A stretch of 64,000 bases of DNA from Lunularia cruciata (GCA_948567375.1 OX419756.1:65548333-65612332), one strand, 5' to 3'. Shown: positions 35,268-48,960, counted from the first letter of the stretch. Translations and numbers: made by a program. Notes: generated by a model from the sequence alone, not told the origin.

Positions 35268-36303
35268 TGACAACCCGGCAAATATCACTTTTGCGGTAAT
35301 CAAGTAAGTAAAGTTCATTCACGTAGAGATACGAGTCAGAAATGTCCAAATACAGAGCAAAGTAACAGTTTCAGTTCTTCTTGGTTGTGTCTTTAATCTC
35401 TCAAGTAGAAACCACACCCAGAAGAGAGTAACAAGCACTGATTCTCAATCTTGTCACAAATTAACACTTCTTAATCACAACTCCATCAAATCTTTCCAAA
35501 CAATCTTGATTGTGATGATTTAGGCTCTCCCAAAAATGGCACTTCACTGTAAAACGACTTTGCCTCAAAATTGTGTTCCACCCCTCCATTGAAGGCACAA
35601 CTTCCTCGATCAAAATTGCTTCACATCAACTTTGCATTGCACTCACAAATGCAGAATACTACCATCACTACAATTCCTCTCAAATCTGTCAAGGCATTGC
35701 TTCGATTATGCTTCACTCAAGATCAAACACACATAATGAAGATCAAGGCTGCGGAATCCAACATCCAACAAGCACACTGACTTGCACTTCAAATTTCTCC
35801 ACACACTCATAAACATAGACACAAAGTTGATACTTGGAATCAAGCTCAAGCAACGAGCACTACTTCACAACACTTCGATTTATCTATTCTCAAAAATAAT
35901 GAGCACTGAACAACATAAGACTACAAAGGCCACTCTTAAATAGTGAAGCAATCAAAAATTATCTTCCTAATGTACCTCTTCCTAACAACTCTACAAACCT
36001 GCAGATCCAAAATGACAGTGCACTTCTTCATATCTACCTATTCAAATCTCAAATTGGTTATTAATCCGATCCTATGTCTACTTCTTCTTCGGCTTTCAAA
36101 CCGGAACCCAAAGTAACTTTACTTCCTAATATTCTATCCTTGGGTTTCATAACTCCTACATCTTCTACCAAATTTAATAGTTCTCTTTCCTGATCTGAAA
36201 TTTCCCTAGTGAGTAATCTATCTAACTTCTTATCTCCCGACTCACTCTTCTCTAATATCTCCAATGGTAACTCCGAAGACATCTGCACTCCTACTTCATC
36301 ATT
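35268..36303 (-). mobile_element. CC element 3' part, with C-terminal coding tail
   Basis: The terminal segment 35268-35915 begins TGACAACCCGGCAAATATC like the copy at 8332. After a short non-coding part, 36061-36303 encodes the conserved tail on the minus strand: DEVGVQMSSELPLEILEK and ILGSKVTLGSGLKAEEEV before the stop at 36061. At about 36303 the sequence switches to a plus-strand gypsy integrase (FGAPIEVLTNQG), so the element is 5'-truncated or was inserted there. Confidence 0.65.
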
Positions 36304-38000
36304 TTGGTGCACCAATTGAGGTCTTGACTAATCAAGGTATAGTTCTTGGGAGATTTTTAGGTCTTGCATGACAAGGTCTTGATTGATCATCATACTATCT
36401 CCCAAGACCACCTTGAGGTAGATTGTTTAGTAGAGAGAGTGGTTCAAACTATAAAAAGAGGATTTCATAACTATGGTTTGTAGAGGGGCCCCAAGGAGAT
36501 TGGGGATCTCTAATTACCTTGGTTGGCCGTGGGCTATCAATTTAGCAAACTAGACTCCTTAGCATCCTTCTTTCCTTAATTTCTACTCTATAGACAAGAT
36601 TCAAATTTACTAGCAACCATTCATCTCAATACTACTTTAGTTTTGGACTTGGATGATCTAGATGTGTGAATAAGCGCATGTTCTCAACAAGTAGAGACTT
36701 TTTGAAGAGTGATACCAATGGCCTTTGAGAACTTAGCAATTGCTCAGCGTAGGGATACCATATGCTATATTACTATTTTAGGAGGAGGTTATTGATCCTT
36801 GATCTATCAATTTCATTTGGGTGATTATGTATATCTATAATAGATTGCAACAATGTCACTTGATGTGACTACAAGCCGCACTATTTTGAGAGTCCATGAG
36901 GTTTTGTCTTCTAGAGTCCTCATGTCAAAAGGACATGATGGTGTTATTTGGAAGGATTGTGTGTGCAATTATATAACATGCCATCTCTCAAACATTGATG
37001 GCACTATGGACCCAAGCTTGGCAATTGTATATGCATGCCTATGTTGTATATTATGTGATTCTTCTAGTGGAGCTGCTACTATGTTGGTGTGCAATAATTG
37101 TTTGGAAATATGGCACATTTTATGTTTTACTCCTCCTACTGTGGTTCCTCAAGGGTAGTGGCTATGTCCTCGCTATACTTGAGCTATAGCTAGTTAACTC
37201 CTTATGTGATATAGACTATAGACAAGCAACTAACAATGGGCTTGATAACACTCGACCTCCTGATCTTTACCCGCCATAGGGTATATCATGTACTTGGAGT
37301 AGATGGCTATTTGGAATTAAAGGGACCTAACCACCAATTAGAGGAGTGATTGTGGGTCTTTGGAGTTTGTGTGTGAATTCTATATGAACCATGCTTTTAT
37401 AGTGTATGAACTATATCTATATATATATGAACAATAATTGTCATGATATTTATAGCACCAAAGCTAGTTTGCTTGGGCATTGGAGTGTTAGTCTTGGCAA
37501 TCATCGCTATACAAATAGTCGTTCAAAGACTACTTAATGACAGCCAGATTTTATTTTAGGGCTATTGATCACATTGTTAAAGCTACATTTAGTTACACTA
37601 TTTGCACCATCAGTTAGGCCATCAAACACCCCATTAGGAATGGATTCCTAACCGCTCCAAAGGGGATACTTCCAAAGTGCAACTCCAAAGAGCTCACTTC
37701 TTTGTTGTTGATCCTTTGAGTTCATGGTTATGGTGGACAAGGGCCAGCAAGTGTCATTTGGAGTCTCTTAGCTGGAGGATACGTTTTGATAGTGTAATGA
37801 GATCACATTGTTGGCAATATATTAAGTTGGATGTGGAGTTTCTGATCCAAGTTGAGTATGTGATTGATTGATTGAGTATTGTGTGTGTTTGGAGTTTGTG
37901 TACAACTTTTATATGAGTTTTTTTTCTATAGTGTATGATGTTGATAGTGATATATGTTGGATAGCAATGTATATATAAACGAAAACCTCAACAATCAATG
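36304..38000 (+). pseudogene. gypsy integrase C-terminal half with PHD finger
   Basis: Plus-strand frames, in order, give GAPIEVLTNQG, LIDHH and SQDHLEVD (integrase core end), VIPMAFENLAIAQRRDT, GDYVYL, and LDVTTSRTILRVHEVL (C-terminal SH3-like part). A PHD finger follows at about 37035-37175: C-x2-C (CILC), C-x2-C (CNNC), x4-H, x2-C, then PPTVVPQG and a W-x-C. The last Cys is Tyr and one stop precedes the W. The same order occurs at 62051-64000, which shows the PHD belongs to the integrase gene. 37190-38000 is degraded downstream sequence. Confidence 0.75.
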
Positions 38001-40017
38001 CATTAATGAGAATGTGAATAGGCTCCTCGGTTTCAACATGAACATCTAGGTTGTTCACAGAAGCTACTAGTGCACTCTTGAAAATTTTCTTTTTCTCTTC
38101 CTCTACATCAAGCTTCCAGTATTCTGCCCAATTACCTACATGAGTTGTGTATAGATGACATTTTTATCCATTTGCTCAAAATGTTGAAAAGTATTTGACA
38201 TTTCTTGTATGGGATTTCTTTCCTCCAATCTTATCTTTTCAACCAAAAATGGAACATAAATGACACAACATGTTCACCATACGAGATGATTTTGGATCCT
38301 GTGCAGTTACTTCAAACTGTAGATGACTTCATGAGATGGTAAGTAGTTATTGGTGACCTTACCCTTCAGCATAGTGAATGTAAAGACAAAAGAAAACACA
38401 ACAAGCACCATGAAAGTTGTTTGATAAGAGATCTAGGAATGCAAGAGAATTTGAAAAGTAGAATGTAGGGGGCAAACTGCAAGCGACTGCAAGAGAACTA
38501 AAGAATGTAATTTCCACGGCAGCAGCTGCAGACCTAAAGAACTGCAGTTTACATAGCAAAACCCAACGATGTTTCTGGGGTGTTAACAAGGTCTATTTGA
38601 AGTATTTAAGAGGTTTCAGACATCAAATTCACAATTAAGGAAGCCTGGTCATTGAGTATCTAATGAGATAATGAATATCAACGTCTCGCAGATGACTTTA
38701 CAGTCCAGGAAAAGCCTAGTGGTCATAAGACCAAAACAAGGAAGGGCATTAGCTCTATCCTGAAGAACGAATTAATTCGCCTGACCTAAATTCAAATGGT
38801 GGTGGTTCGCGTCTTTATTTTCATTTTGAAACGGAAGGCATTAACCATTACTAGTGGTTTGCGACATCTAAATTTCATGTGAAGCACGTACAGAGTACAA
38901 GCATGTTTTCCTTCAGTGCTAGAACTTCACAACGCGCTAGCTATATGAAGTTCTAGCACTGTATGTGGGAACGAGGTACGAAACATCAATCATGAACCAG
39001 AGTGGACTCAAGTTTTAGCAAAGAACGAAGGTAGTCAAGAAGTAAAGACTACGTATCATAGATAACGATCACGCTTGATGTTCAAAAGGACAGAATGATT
39101 AAAAGTGCCTTAATCTCGCACGAAGTAAAACCCGAACAAGCTAAATATAACGATATTAAGGTGTTGAAGATGCAGTATAAGTGAGACAAGAACATCTCTT
39201 CACTGATATAGGAACTTCTCCGAATCAATGGAGATTGTATCAACCATTTGCAGAGTTTGTCATTTTTGTCCAAGAGAGTATTGAGAGAAATGTCATTAGA
39301 TCGATCTTATGCTAATATAGATGGCCAGCTCCACCTATTTTATCAGAACAACAACCACAGGATTTGAATTAATTCAGGTCCCTCTTCCAAGTCTGACCAA
39401 ATGGATGTAAAGTGACGTCACCATCGTAAACGACTAGCCGGAACTAGGCTTACTTCTGGCTGAAAAACACCTATATACTTTTTGGTGGGGATAACGTAAC
39501 TTAATTCCACCCACGAATTAGGTTCAAGACTCTTTCAATCCCGTTTTCTAATTGGCAGTACAAAGTGGTTCTTGTCTCGGCTTTCTTAACCAGTTCGGTC
39601 ATCACTACTCATGGATTCCTTCTCACAGTAAACACACACAAGCTTCTTACATAGACTTCAATCGGCTGGCATGAAGTTCGTTCTGCTTCATAAACTTTAC
39701 ACTACAATGAAATTTATTGGAGTTCCTCTGTATCTCTGGGAACAGTTTCTTTGATGTAAAAGAGAACGTGAGGGAGGGTGGGTCTTTTTACGTATGCTTG
39801 AGCAAAACCAACCATCACATTGAAAAACTAAGTATCATGAGCAAGTGCTTACTTTCACTTTATTTCCAAGATGATGGCAAAAGAATATGAAGTCCTTAAA
39901 GGACAAAAGACGTTATGATCTGGATTCTCAAGATCAGCCAGACTTGGAGTAGGTAAGTTCACAACCCTAGGTGATGATATGCGTTACTTCGCTGCACTCC
40001 CGAGTGAAATTACGTCG
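38001..40017. other. downstream flank of the ATAD5 gene
   Basis: There is no repeat shared with the rest of the window. 38010-38300 may hold a degraded minus-strand TE frame (RLEERNPIQEMSNTFQHFEQ) that I cannot name. 38300-40017 is of higher GC than the repeats and shows no convincing gene; part of it must be the 3' UTR of the gene ending at 40018. Confidence 0.4.
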
Positions 40018-43000
40018 TCAGTTTCCAAATTTGGAGAGAAGGAGGACCTCTGCAATATCAGTCTCTGACAATCTCGAGCTCAGATGATGCTGGAATCTTC
40101 GTGGCCTGCATCGAAGACCCTGATGTTAGTGATGAAGTAAGAACTGCAGAGATCGCGAAAGAACAGTTTCAACTCTACGATCTAAAGGACGCTAGGGGAT
40201 CCACCAAGAGCTGACCAGGTTTGAAGGTTACCTCCTGCTTTCGCTGGTAGAATGTGTCCGGCGCAGTTCTTCATGTTGGCTGATGCGAGCCAAATAGGCG
40301 ACATAATCTTGCAAGCGAGCCTCTGAGACTCTACCTCTTGAGAGCAATCGAGATTCGATTATCTCCTTTAGCCTCTCCTGCCGTGCGGAGTGCCTGATAA
40401 ATCATGCAAGTTTAATTACTCATCTCACTCAAGAAATCTAGCTACATAAGTCTAAAATTGAAGATATTATCTTCTGAATATAATCTCGGAAGTCAACTGC
40501 TCTATAACAGTAGCAAAGGGACTTGGAACGAGCTCAAAACCGCTTCTTCATCTACAAGCCTACTTAAAATGAAGCATCTAAATGAATACTTGCAAGAAAG
40601 AGCTGGCAGCTTACAACTCAAGTGAGGTGAAAGTCAAGATCCCATCTCTGTGATTGCCGAATTAGGAAGTACGGGGGATCTTCTTATGAAGTCAAGATCA
40701 ATGGGGGTAAAAGTAAAAGGAAGACCAACCGTTTGATCCTAGCACTCGAGTGGGTGTCATCGGCGATCTTTAGCTGCTCTGTCAAAGTGGAGATTTTTCT
40801 CATGTCGTCACATTTTACCATGCACTTCCCCACGGCAGGGACGTCATTGGCAGCTGATAATATACCCGAGATAACGGGTAAAGTGTTGTCAGCGCAGTTC
40901 GGACTAACCAGCAGGGACGTGGAGAACTGCTGCAAGCCTGCCCGTACAAGATGAGAAGCTATGTCTTGAGCTAACTCCCAATGGGAACAGTGTCCAATAT
41001 TCCCCTCGAACAACCCGCTCCATGAGTCCCTATAATCGATCCAGGCGTCCTACATCCACATGGAGCCGGTTAAGAGAGTAAAATGGACGAGATTCATCTC
41101 CAACAGTAAACGACGGAGTACTAGGTAGAGTAAAGATTGAGTATTTACTTTCCAGTCTTCTGTAGAGAAACTTGATAACTCGTCGGACACTGAAATAAAA
41201 TCAAGTACATTAGCGAGTGCTGTAGAGATATTTATACTGGGATGAACAGGTCCCAAGAGATCCCCCAGTGTTTGTCGATGGTCTCGCAAAGTTCTCCATG
41301 CTACTTGAACAGGGTCAACAAATCCAGCTGCGTCCTCCATATAAACAAATGCACTCTCACCTACTCCGACATCCTCAGGAAATTTGCCTTGAGGATCAGT
41401 AGGAAAGGATGTCAAGGTTTCCATTTCCAAGCTTCCTTGCTTTTCAGCAATTGTTACATTTCTCACAACAGTTGTAAATATACCTGAACTGTACTGTTGT
41501 TCAGAAGTTGGATACCTCGAATTGTCGAGGTCAACAATACCATTTACATCACCCCTATCGTTTTCTTTATTCGAAGTGCACAAATTCACACTATTGACAA
41601 CCGTATAAACAGAGGACTCGTTGTTTTCCGGAGGAAGGTTCAGATCAAAACCGAGAATCTGCTGCTTAGAGGACTCTGCATTCCCCGTCTTTGTTCCTGT
41701 TTGAACTGCACCCGAGTTATCACTCTCCAAGTCGACAAAATGCTTCAAAATCTGCTCCGAATCCTCATGATGGTTCGCATCTCTTTGTGTTGATCCCGTC
41801 CCCGAGTGGCACCCATGTGATGTAGGCTTTTCATGAGAAATTGTTTCTGATGATGGAGAAGTCGGCGGGTTTTGGGATGCAGAGAGTTCATATTTGACAG
41901 TATCTGAGCACCTGATGTTCGCCGTGGTCACATCCTCACTTGCTACTCCAGAGTTGAAGTCGGCATTGGAATGCGTTTGAGCTATTGAACATAACGAATC
42001 TTTTCGAGAATCCTGGTGAAGCCTTTTCCTCCTTACCGTTGCAGTGGATCCACAACTGGGACTGTACATGACTTCTTTATCTTCCAAGTCATCACTAAGT
42101 ACTACGTTTGCAGGAGCTTGCCCACTGCTGCTGTCTTGTGCCTCTGTCATATGAATTCCCCCACTTTCTGGTGTAGAGACCGGAGCAAAATGGTCGTGCA
42201 AGTCTTCTACTTCAACATGCGAATGCTGTACTTTCTCGTTGTCAGAATCGTACAAGAGAAGAGCGCGCTTCGGTTTATTAATCCTTGCTTTCAAGGGTGA
42301 AGGTGTGCGGGCGAGAGCTAATGCCTGCCTTACATTCTTTACAGGACTTCCAGTAAGTCTCGGATTTCTCTGAGGAGATTGAGCTTCCACTGTTCCATCC
42401 TCTTCAACATCTGCTCCTTTAGCCCGTGACGCCCTCCGGATAGCATCCTTCTCCCTTTTCAGAGCCTTCCGCGCAGCCTCAGCAACATCTATCTGGACCT
42501 GTAGTGCAAGGCCTTGTCTTTCGGCGTCCCTCGTAGCGACCATTGTTTCATGTTTGTGGAGTTCGCCCACTGCTACATTGATCTTCTTAGCGACATCCAT
42601 AGACAGGAGACAAGGGTAGTTGGTAGTGAACACGTCCGGTAGTATAATATGGTGAATATCAAGTTCAAATAGATATCTGGCATCTGAGTCCCATTGCCTG
42701 AAGAGTTTAGGTGCGAAAACAGCAGGTGAACTAGTTTGCTCAGCATCAGTTGAGGCCTCGGTAGACAGGATGTGAGTAGGTCTAAGGTTGAGAGACTTCT
42801 TCGGCAGTCGTTCTGTGGAGACAGATCTCTGATGGTCACAAGCACCTTCTGGCCTTGAACTTTCCAACCCAGACATCTGCCGAGAAGACCCTTGTCTCCA
42901 GAACTGGAGTGCCATCATAACCTTCCGTAGATCACATTGACATGATTCCACTAAACGATTGACGATCCACGGAGTGGAAGCCACACCTTCAGCTATGCAC

Positions 43001-46000
43001 ACCTGAAACCAGACCAGAAGTAATAAATAATTAAGTTAACAAGGTTACAAACAGACGTAAGGGATGTGTCTGAGCAGTATTATAGACGGTAAACAGACGA
43101 CAATATATACCATTGAAGCATGAAGCACGAGTTCTTCGGGAGTTGGAGGACAAAACTCAATTTTACTTCGCTCCAAGATCTGGGGGAGACCTGGCTCACG
43201 TGCTGGTCAATAACAGAAAATTCGTTAAACATTAGTTGATATCCAACGCCTAATACCATGTCTACAATTTGAAAACAAGTTGCCTGCAATAATTCAGGAT
43301 CTTGAAAACATTGCTGTTTCTATAATTGTACACAACGTTCAGCAGGCTAGAAACAAACCATGTGACCTACAGTTGCTTGTAAGAATGATGGGACGTCTCG
43401 TCCTCTTCGCAATCTGTACTAAGGCGTTCAGGAAACCCCTGTCCTCCTCAAAATGTATGTCCACATCTTCAAAAAGAATTACGGTCATTGTCTTCTTTAG
43501 GTTGGCCGTCTGGAAATCCTCGACACTCACTCCAAGGTTCTTTTCGGTACCATTTGAACCACAACTATCAGACAGCCTCCTACCGTCTACCGACCTGCCC
43601 GCCAGATCTTTCAGGTCCTTGCACTTCCTCCTTGCCTTCCCTAAGATTTGCGGAGAGAGCTTTTCAACCCGCTCTGGCTTTTTCTGGCCCTCATCCGCCT
43701 GCTCCGTGGCAGAAGTTTGGTCATCAGGAGTAGGCCTGTACACATTACATTTCATTGAACAATTTGATCCTTGAGAGTTAAGAAAGTGACCAATTCATCA
43801 CCCCGCTGGGCCATCTTGAGGCATGAACTTTAAGGAATGGATCTTACCGTTTGGCCATCGCATGACATTCCATTGCTCCCTTCCCAAACTTCTGCGTCAG
43901 AAAAGCTCCAGTTCGACAAGAAGATGCATTGACCTGCAACCAAACGTATATTATGTCAATTCTGGACATAATTGCAAGTCATACTGAAATCTAAAATGAT
44001 GATTCTGCCAGACAACTCTACATATCACAGGATGCCACATATCAGCCTCGAACAACGGTCACAACACAAATAGTAGTTGCAACAAGTACATCACTTCAGG
44101 AAGGAGTATAACGGACGTCCTATGTTGAAAACTCTAAACAACGTTCTAAGGTCAAGCGGTAGTGCAACGATCTTCTAAAAGAGGTAATCTCACCTCGATT
44201 ACCGTCAAACCTTGTTCTGCAGCACAAGCGTATATTGCAGCAGACTTTCCACACTGCTCCCATGGCGAAGAAACTCGCTATCAGAAACTTCTCGTACTGT
44301 AATGAGGCACTAAGGAATACTAGCTATGCAGTTATGCTGCCTTTCTATGAACACCGTGGCTTAGAAGGACTAAAACGGATCTTTTGATACTTGGTACAAG
44401 AAAAAGCAAGTAAGAGCAGGTGAACTCCTTACCCCTGTTGGCCCGGTGATAAGTAAGGTATTATAAAGATCCGTCTCTTCATCACTCTCCATATCGCTAT
44501 CATCCTCAAACCAACCTTTATCACTGTTGGGTTCGTGATGCCTGGCTGGAGCGTTTCTTCTAGAAAGATCCAAATCCTTGACTTCTCCCATCATTTTCTC
44601 TCGCCAGTTCTGCAACCAGTTGTTGAGGACCTCAACTGCTGTACTGTTCCCACAAATCTGGAGAGGAGAGTACACATTCTGACAACGTCATCCACTTGCT
44701 CTAGCTGATTGCGCATAACACGCTTCTGAGAGCTGTTATACTTGACCCATTTAGCAGAGATGCTGATCGAGTTACAAAAAGATTAACTCAAGATTCGAAA
44801 AGGAAGGCCGAGTCTTATGAGTTGGACGTTTAAATAGGGAATGACAGAGAGAAAACTGCAAAATAATTTACCTCTTTAGCTGATCTAGGTTGGTAGAGAT
44901 CGGCCCACAGCAAATTTTGACAACCAGATATCTTATCAGAAACAAACGTATCATGGCGAGTCTTGTACCAGGCAAACCTGTTCCATGAAGCATGTTATCA
45001 GACACCAAGGCATAGTTTATGTCGATTGTTGACTGGAAATGCATTGTTGGGCAGTTTGTTGGAACGTGTATTACTTCCCGAAAAGGAAAGCAACCACTCT
45101 GCCAACGGTCTCAGAGAGGTATATGTTGTGTTACCATAACGAATACTGGATTTCAGAATCCGTTAGAGTGACCAGGTTCCATGCCCACATCTGAACCAGA
45201 CGTGACATCGTCATGTTAACATAAAATTCACTTCTTCAGGAAATATTGGCTGACCCACATGATTTGTTCACCTTACGATGCATACCTTTCTTTCAGCGTG
45301 GCCAGTGAGATGTCACTGCTCACTCCAGGTAACCCATCAGAAGGCTCGACATAAGCCCCAGTAAACTTTCTTCGTGGCTTTACATTCTGACACAAGAGAA
45401 TACCATGGACATGTCAGAGAAAGGAAACGGATGTAAATGTGATCCGATGAAGCTTTTCAATGAAGAGCATCGCACCTGGAAGAACTCCAGAATATCTTCA
45501 AAGCTTTGTTGAGACCTTGATTTGTTTAAGCAATCACCGCAATTCTCAGCAGCGGGCACTGTGGCCTTGGACAAGTAGGATGTGGCCAATGTTCTTGAAA
45601 ACTTTGTTGTAGTGTTTTGATCCGGACATCGTACACCTGACAGAAGGACATAGTCTTGGAGAGTGTAGCCACTATTCTTGAGCCGATGAACCAAGTCTCC
45701 CTCCTTACATCGTTCAATTTCTAGAGGAGAGAATTCAATCGGATCTTCAAACATCGCCACTGTTTTCTTCTCCTGGAGAACCAGATCAGATAGGTATTAG
45801 AACATATGATATGACCCTTACCGTCAACTCTCCCATCGCCTAGTTAGTGGTAGCTCCAGGACAACTTGTAAAATAGTCCGGAAAACAGTTCGAACTTAAA
45901 TTGTCGTAGTGCAACTTACCTCTGCACATTGAGTCACATGTCCCGGGGCACAAGCCTCCAAATAATTGGCAGAGTTTGAGAAACATCCTGACTTGGAGGT

Positions 46001-47277
46001 CGATGCCTTTTGCTTCAAGAACATCGGAAATATTCCTCTGCCAGCATTTATTTCAGCATTATCCTGGAAGTAAAAAGTGTGTTGTGTGAGGTTACTTGCT
46101 AACTGAGTTCAAACATCCAGATCACATTTCTTAGAAGGGCTGATTTGTGACTGTCCTTTGGACAAAACCAGTGCTGAACGCCTTCCTACAGTTCTATTGA
46201 TTCGGAGATGGGTACCATCCCAGCCCCTCAAAGATGTGGATAAACCAAAACGATGATGATATCAACATGGCATCCTGTAGCCGCTCAACATCCGGAAGCA
46301 CCAAAGACGGGAGTAATAAAGTGACATCAGTTATACCTTGGCATCCAATTCTGCTTTCACTCGTAGATCATTCTCTAAAGTTAGGATAATAGGAACTTGA
46401 GATAGAAGGCTTGATGAGGAAGCTAAGGACTTCTTTTTCTTTGGGGAACGCTTGACTACACGAGCTTCAGTTTTCGCCGGATGTTTAGTCGTCTCTGTGA
46501 CCGCATCCTTTGTGTCTCTCGATGAGACCTGCTCGATTGACCGCTTTGTGCCATGAACCGATATTGGGATATTAGCCTCCTCTTCTATCCGCGCCTCCTT
46601 CTGTAGTTTCCGCTTCTTTGAAACTGGCATAAAGAAATCTATCAAGGGATAAAGCAAGGACGTTAGAATTCAGAATGGACATCCTCAATATCGAATTCAA
46701 ACGATAAGAATTTTAGAATACTCATGCTGGCAGTATCCAGTCCTCGCTTACAGTACAGGTGAATGAAATTTTCTCTGGCAAAACCAGCAACAAGATAATT
46801 AGAGGTGTAGATCCTAGGCCCGGGCATTCAAGAGTGTTTACCTTCAGGTATAACTGGCTTTGACTGTCGATCTGACCCCGGAACCGTTGTAATTCCTGGT
46901 GTAGTCTTCTTATCTATGTTTTTTACCCTACCTCGTTTTAGAGCACCAACTTGCTTCTGCTGTGAGCAACTTTTCATCGGTGAGAGTGGCTTGAGGAAAG
47001 AACTCTTCTTGACAGGGGAAGGAGCTTGTGATGAAAATATAGTCTTGGCAGGTGATGGGAGCTTAGGAACAGGGCAATCTGAAGGAGGAGGTGAAGCAGA
47101 GCCTTCACAACGAGGCTTTGCAGAAACTATATTACCTCCTTCCGATCGCTTCATTCCATGTGTATCAACTCCTTTCTGTATGTCTACCTCCTTAGCAGAG
47201 AGGGAGAGAGAAAGTTTTTTGCCCCTCTTGGATCTCTTAGTGTCTGGAAATGACATCTCAAGTCCAAGACCCTCCAT
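40018..47277 (-). CDS. ATAD5: ATAD5/Elg1-like AAA+ protein, PCNA-unloading RFC-like subunit
   Basis: Fifteen exons (high to low): 47277-46842, 46638-46337, 46063-45920, 45772-45476, 45386-45286, 44977-44872, 44657-44433, 44253-44194, 43933-43848, 43735-43371, 43202-43111, 43002-41149, 41049-40730, 40393-40232, 40105-40018. All junctions are GT-AG with matching phases; the CDS is 4,638 nt, 1,545 residues. The N-terminus is basic and disordered (KRSKRGKK, KRSPKKKK). LWADLYQPRSAKE precedes the ATPase. Walker A is GPTGCGKS (534-541, split by an intron), Walker B FEDVD (674-678), sensor LTSN near 700, and an RFC-type lid with DLRKVMMALQFW after residue 739. A long charged C-terminal region ends RRFQHHLSSRLSETDIAEVL. 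In yeast and animals this family pairs with RFC2-5 to unload PCNA in the nucleus. Start: first ATG (47277), after an in-frame stop. The downstream exons are inferred by frame and family pattern. Confidence 0.92.
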
Positions 47278-48960
47278 GACTAACAAATATCCGCAAGCCA
47301 ATCTACAACACCCTGCCTTACGTATCTATGTCTTCAATCTAGCACCCAGGGCGCCGCTGGTCGAAGAGCTCTGAATTCTCTACGGATTCTGTAGAGTAGA
47401 GCACCTGAAGCTTTCACTCGGTAATCTGCCGTGTGGTTGACTGCTTGCCCTGGCAAAGACAACCTGATCGGACTTCGAGCAAATGGTCTCATTCCGAAGT
47501 CGATTATTCGAACTGGAGGTTGCATAAGGAGAGACACCAACCTATACTTGGGTTGGTAAAACTTACTCCACTCCAAACCCAGGAATGCAGGCAGTACAGT
47601 AAGAAACTAATCTCGACAAGGTCCCAATCTCGCCAACCGTCATCGCCCTCCGCTCTATTTGCCAAGCTGGTGTCTAGTCAAGTGCGAGAGACTGGCGGAA
47701 AAATGTTACACTGATTTCTTGTTGCGGAAGGCGTAGTTACGTCCTGCAATTCGGAAAGGCAGGTAAGCAAAACCAGATCAAACGTTTAAAAGAAGCAGCT
47801 GAAAATAACGTCCTTCTAGTTGCCCAAGATGCACGAGAATTCAAAGAGACGGAACTGCGGTGGTAGAGGAGAAACTAAAGAAAACAACGAACTCAAAAAG
47901 CCTAATTCACGAGGCAAGTCATCAGACGTACGGAGTATTCACGGGTGTGCTAGAGCTCCACGGAAGAGATTCAGTGCCAGGAAATTCAGTTGAATACCAG
48001 TCTCAATTCAAGCTTGAATATACAAATGTCTAAGCAGGGTATAATAGGTTTCATTACTATAGAAATTAACGCACCAACCTGCAATTCATCAGATAATTCC
48101 CCCAGAGTTCACAGAAGCCAGTCATCTAGCAGAAGGTGCCCGCTTAGGGCAAATTCCGCGCCACACGCCTCTTATTCATCCGCAGAAATAGCCAATTGAT
48201 AAGGACTACTGTTCAATGTCAACCAGGAGTCAATTTCACAAGACAAGCTCCACAAACGTCTGTTCGCGTGAAAATGACTTTTCCTGCGACCTGTCAGTAG
48301 ATTGCCAAAATACGTACAGCTCATCTTCCAAAAGTCTAATTGTACCCGATTGGAAGATAATTAAATAATCAAAGTCCAATCTTCATTCATGCCCTCAATT
48401 CTTCCTACAAACTCAGAAACTTCGCGATCTAATTCGAGTCGCCAGGCCTCTTGCCGAATAGATCTTCCAGCAAAAGGCCTTCTAAATAAACTACAACTTC
48501 CATGAAGAACGAGTTGGAAGGGAAGTCGATCAGATTTTCGTCTGTTCAAGTCCAAATCCCTCCAGGACTACCGCAGAAGAGATCCAGGCCGATTTTGCAT
48601 GATGAGAATTTGTCGAGTCACCGTTCCGACTCAGAGGAACTAGTTGATGATGATTCCCCCAATTCCTTCTCCAATGGACTATGCGCTACTGTGCTTCTAC
48701 ACCGAATTCGCTTCAAAATCTCCAATACAAGTTGCTAGTGCAAACTGTTAGGTCAGAAATTCAAATTGCGTCTTCGAGACCAAATGTTCTCCGCGAACTG
48801 GGAATTCAAATCTGTAGCTTGCTCGGAATTATCTGGCGCTACTTCCCGCCACCCTTCACACTCGAAACTGCTTTAAAATGCCCCGAGTCTAACTATACTA
48901 ACCCGACAGATTCTATTCCAGAGATTCTAGTCCCAGTATATATGTTCACAGCCCACAAGT
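47278..48960. promoter_or_regulatory. upstream region of the ATAD5 gene
   Basis: This is a repeat-poor, moderate-GC region with no TE motifs. It must hold the promoter and 5' UTR of the minus-strand gene. Several short frames exist, the longest plus-strand ones at 48502-48738 (78 codons from an ATG, including RSDSEELVDDDSPNS) and 48681-48962, but none is recognisable. A second, divergent gene starting here cannot be excluded. No clear TATA box could be assigned. Confidence 0.4.

Noticed and set aside
40228..40230. TAA at 40228 as the true stop of the ATAD5-like gene
   Set aside because: It lies in a good donor (AG-GTAACC). Splicing to 40105 gives a phase-matched last exon whose RRFQHHLSS..DIAEVL tail fits plant homologues better.
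41050..41052. In-frame TAG as the end of the ATAD5-like protein
   Set aside because: A GT-AG intron (41050-41148) removes it. The donor follows DWK, the acceptor is the TAG itself, and the frame continues with DAWIDYRDSW.
43339..43774. Plus-strand open frames opposite the ATPase exons (43280-43774)
   Set aside because: They are antisense shadows of conserved exon 10 and show no protein motif.
47278..47301. Longer N-terminus of the ATAD5-like protein starting at 47301
   Set aside because: The codon there is TTG, not ATG. The first ATG in frame is at 47277 in a good context, with an in-frame stop upstream.
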